Below are positions 62,904 through 64,000 of a DNA stretch of 64,000 nucleotides, in pieces. The stretch is taken from contig JAPYMA010001053.1 in the NCBI GenBank assembly GCA_035041965.1, positions 1 to 64,000 on the forward strand. Direction: 5' to 3'. The notes below the pieces were generated by a model, which was given only the letters and a program-made list of their open reading frames with translations, did no database searches and had not been told where the DNA came from. The translations under genes were made by a program, and so were the position numbers. This stretch comes from Anisakis pegreffii. Its lineage: Eukaryota; Nematoda; Chromadorea; Rhabditida; Anisakidae. Position 1 is the first letter of the stretch, and every line of letters starts with the position of its first letter.

Positions 62904-63715
62904 ATGAGACTCTTGCCAGCAGAGTCCCGTCATTTGTTTTATGAGAGCAATGCATCGGACGGAATTGATTATCAGGTATTGAACATTATTTGAAATGATT
63001 TTTGAATGTCATTCTGCTTCGAGTTTCTGTTTCTATGTGATTCTTTACAATTTCGACATGACTTGAATGAAAAAAGAATCATTCAATCAATCTGACCTTT
63101 CATGGGATGGTTGACTTACTGTCCGAGAAAAAATTGATGTCACATTTTACAATCTGTGTTCTCAATGAAAGAGTTGATGCTGTTAGCTTTTGGAATCAAC
63201 ACAGAAATATAATACAAAGTGAAAAATGCAAGTTTGAAAGCTGTTCTCAATTCAAAGCATTTTGCCATTGCATTTATGATATGAAAAGAAAGAATTGATC
63301 TCAGAGATATGGAAATGAAAATGAAGAAATTGAGATCTCAGAGAATCTCTGGCCGTGGGACACGTAAGTGCTGACTGCAGTGAGCACTGCCACTTCTCCT
63401 CTCACTGAGCCGTTCAAATTTTCTTTCGTTCAATGTCATCTACGGTGATTTATTGATCAGCATCCACAAAATTTCATTGCAGAACGCCCATGTGATCGCA
63501 TTCATGACACTCGCCCATTATGGAGCGATGGCTGTAACTGGATTCACAGCTGTGTTCACGATATTCGCAAATATGCTTACCATTTTTCTGGTCATTCGAC
63601 ATCGCCAATTGCATAGTTCAGTCTCGAATTTGTACGTTCTCAACTTGAGTTTCGCTGACCTTTTAATTGGTCTCATCGTTATAGTCATTATGGCCGTTCA
63701 TCTCTTCGTAATTAG
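62904..63715 (+). CDS. Rhodopsin-like GPCR (amine type likely), first two exons, cut by window end
   Basis: Exon 1 (62904-62975) encodes MRLLPAESRHLFYESNASDG and IDYQ, a short extracellular N-terminus with an N-glycosylation site (NAS). Exon 2 (63483-63715) follows TTTCATTGCAG in phase 0 and encodes TM1 (FTAVFTIFANMLTIFLVI, with the conserved Asn), the first intracellular loop RHRQLHSSVSN and TM2 (YVLNLSFADLLIGLIVIVIM, with the conserved Asp of the LxxxD motif). It ends AG|GTATGT in phase 2. TM3 with DRY and the rest lie beyond the window. The loop and TM2 pattern suits biogenic-amine or muscarinic-like receptors, but the ligand cannot be assigned from this part. Confidence 0.85.
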
Positions 63716-63849
63716 GTATGTGTGTTAACCTCATGCATAATCTTCCATAGTTTACTGAGGTTAAAATTAATCAATCGCAGTGGAGTGAGTATTTTGCTGA
63801 ATCTCGTATTTTGCAAGAACAACCGAGCATTCTTATCAAGCAAATCCTT

Positions 63850-63850
<1 letters not shown>

Positions 63851-63880
<30 letters not shown>
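63851..63880. repeat. GGCT tetranucleotide microsatellite
   Basis: Seven and a half tandem GGCT units about 135 bp into the intron after GPCR exon 2. Confidence 0.95.
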
Positions 63881-63881
<1 letters not shown>

Positions 63882-64000
63882 CAAAATGCTACACCGAATC
63901 AATAAAGAAATCAAAAAATTGTTGTGACTATAGGAATCCGAAATAAGATTTCTTTTTTTGGAGGACCATTTTTGATTTCATACGCCAAATCAATTTCTTA

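Noticed and set aside
1..64000. CRISPR arrays, bacterial operons, tRNA and rRNA genes
   Set aside because: No regularly spaced short repeats of CRISPR size, no tRNA T-arm context and no rRNA-like sequence was seen; the 236-bp tandem repeat is a eukaryotic satellite, not a CRISPR array.

Overview
This looks like nematode genomic DNA. It is AT-rich, genes are split by many introns with TTTCAG-type acceptors, and intergenic spaces are long. It carries a decayed cuticle-collagen-like fragment, an invertebrate-type anion-channel receptor of the Cys-loop family, and ancient eukaryotic housekeeping genes (LIPT1, SNRNP40, NOSIP). The species cannot be named from the sequence. Exon models were built by hand from reading frame, splice signals and intron phase; every multi-exon model below keeps a continuous frame.

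Layout. 1-1341: a large imperfect palindrome (foldback). 1331-about 8150: three tandem copies of a small minus-strand gene for a secreted Gly/Ser/Trp-rich protein, each with its own TATA box and poly(A) signal. The first two copies are each followed by an array of 236-bp satellite monomers (8 and 5 monomers), so the two duplication units differ in length by exactly three monomers. 9496-18337: three conserved minus-strand genes head to tail, NOSIP, SNRNP40 and LIPT1. 24908-33107: a plus-strand Cys-loop ligand-gated channel with 11 recognised exons and probably a missing signal-peptide exon upstream. Its third intron holds two terminal-inverted-repeat elements, one flanked by an 8-bp target duplication. 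33.1-43.8 kb: gene-poor, with a collagen-like relic between two identical 97-bp repeats, three further small elements, an exon-like open frame and a broken coiled-coil gene. 43822-45813: a secreted Thr/Lys-rich protein with two possible 3' ends. 47239-48775: a basic, Cys-containing protein of unknown function. 48.8-62.9 kb: mostly without recognisable genes; it contains relic repeats, a perfect 28-bp-stem hairpin and one transmembrane-type candidate exon. 62904-63715: the first two exons of a rhodopsin-like (probably amine-type) GPCR, cut off by the window end.

The best-supported biology is the lipoylation enzyme LIPT1, the two spliceosome-associated factors SNRNP40 and NOSIP, the anion-channel receptor and the GPCR. 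The most novel material is the gene-plus-satellite triplication beside a palindrome, the two taxon-restricted proteins at 43.8-48.8 kb, and a set of non-autonomous hAT-like elements with clear target duplications.
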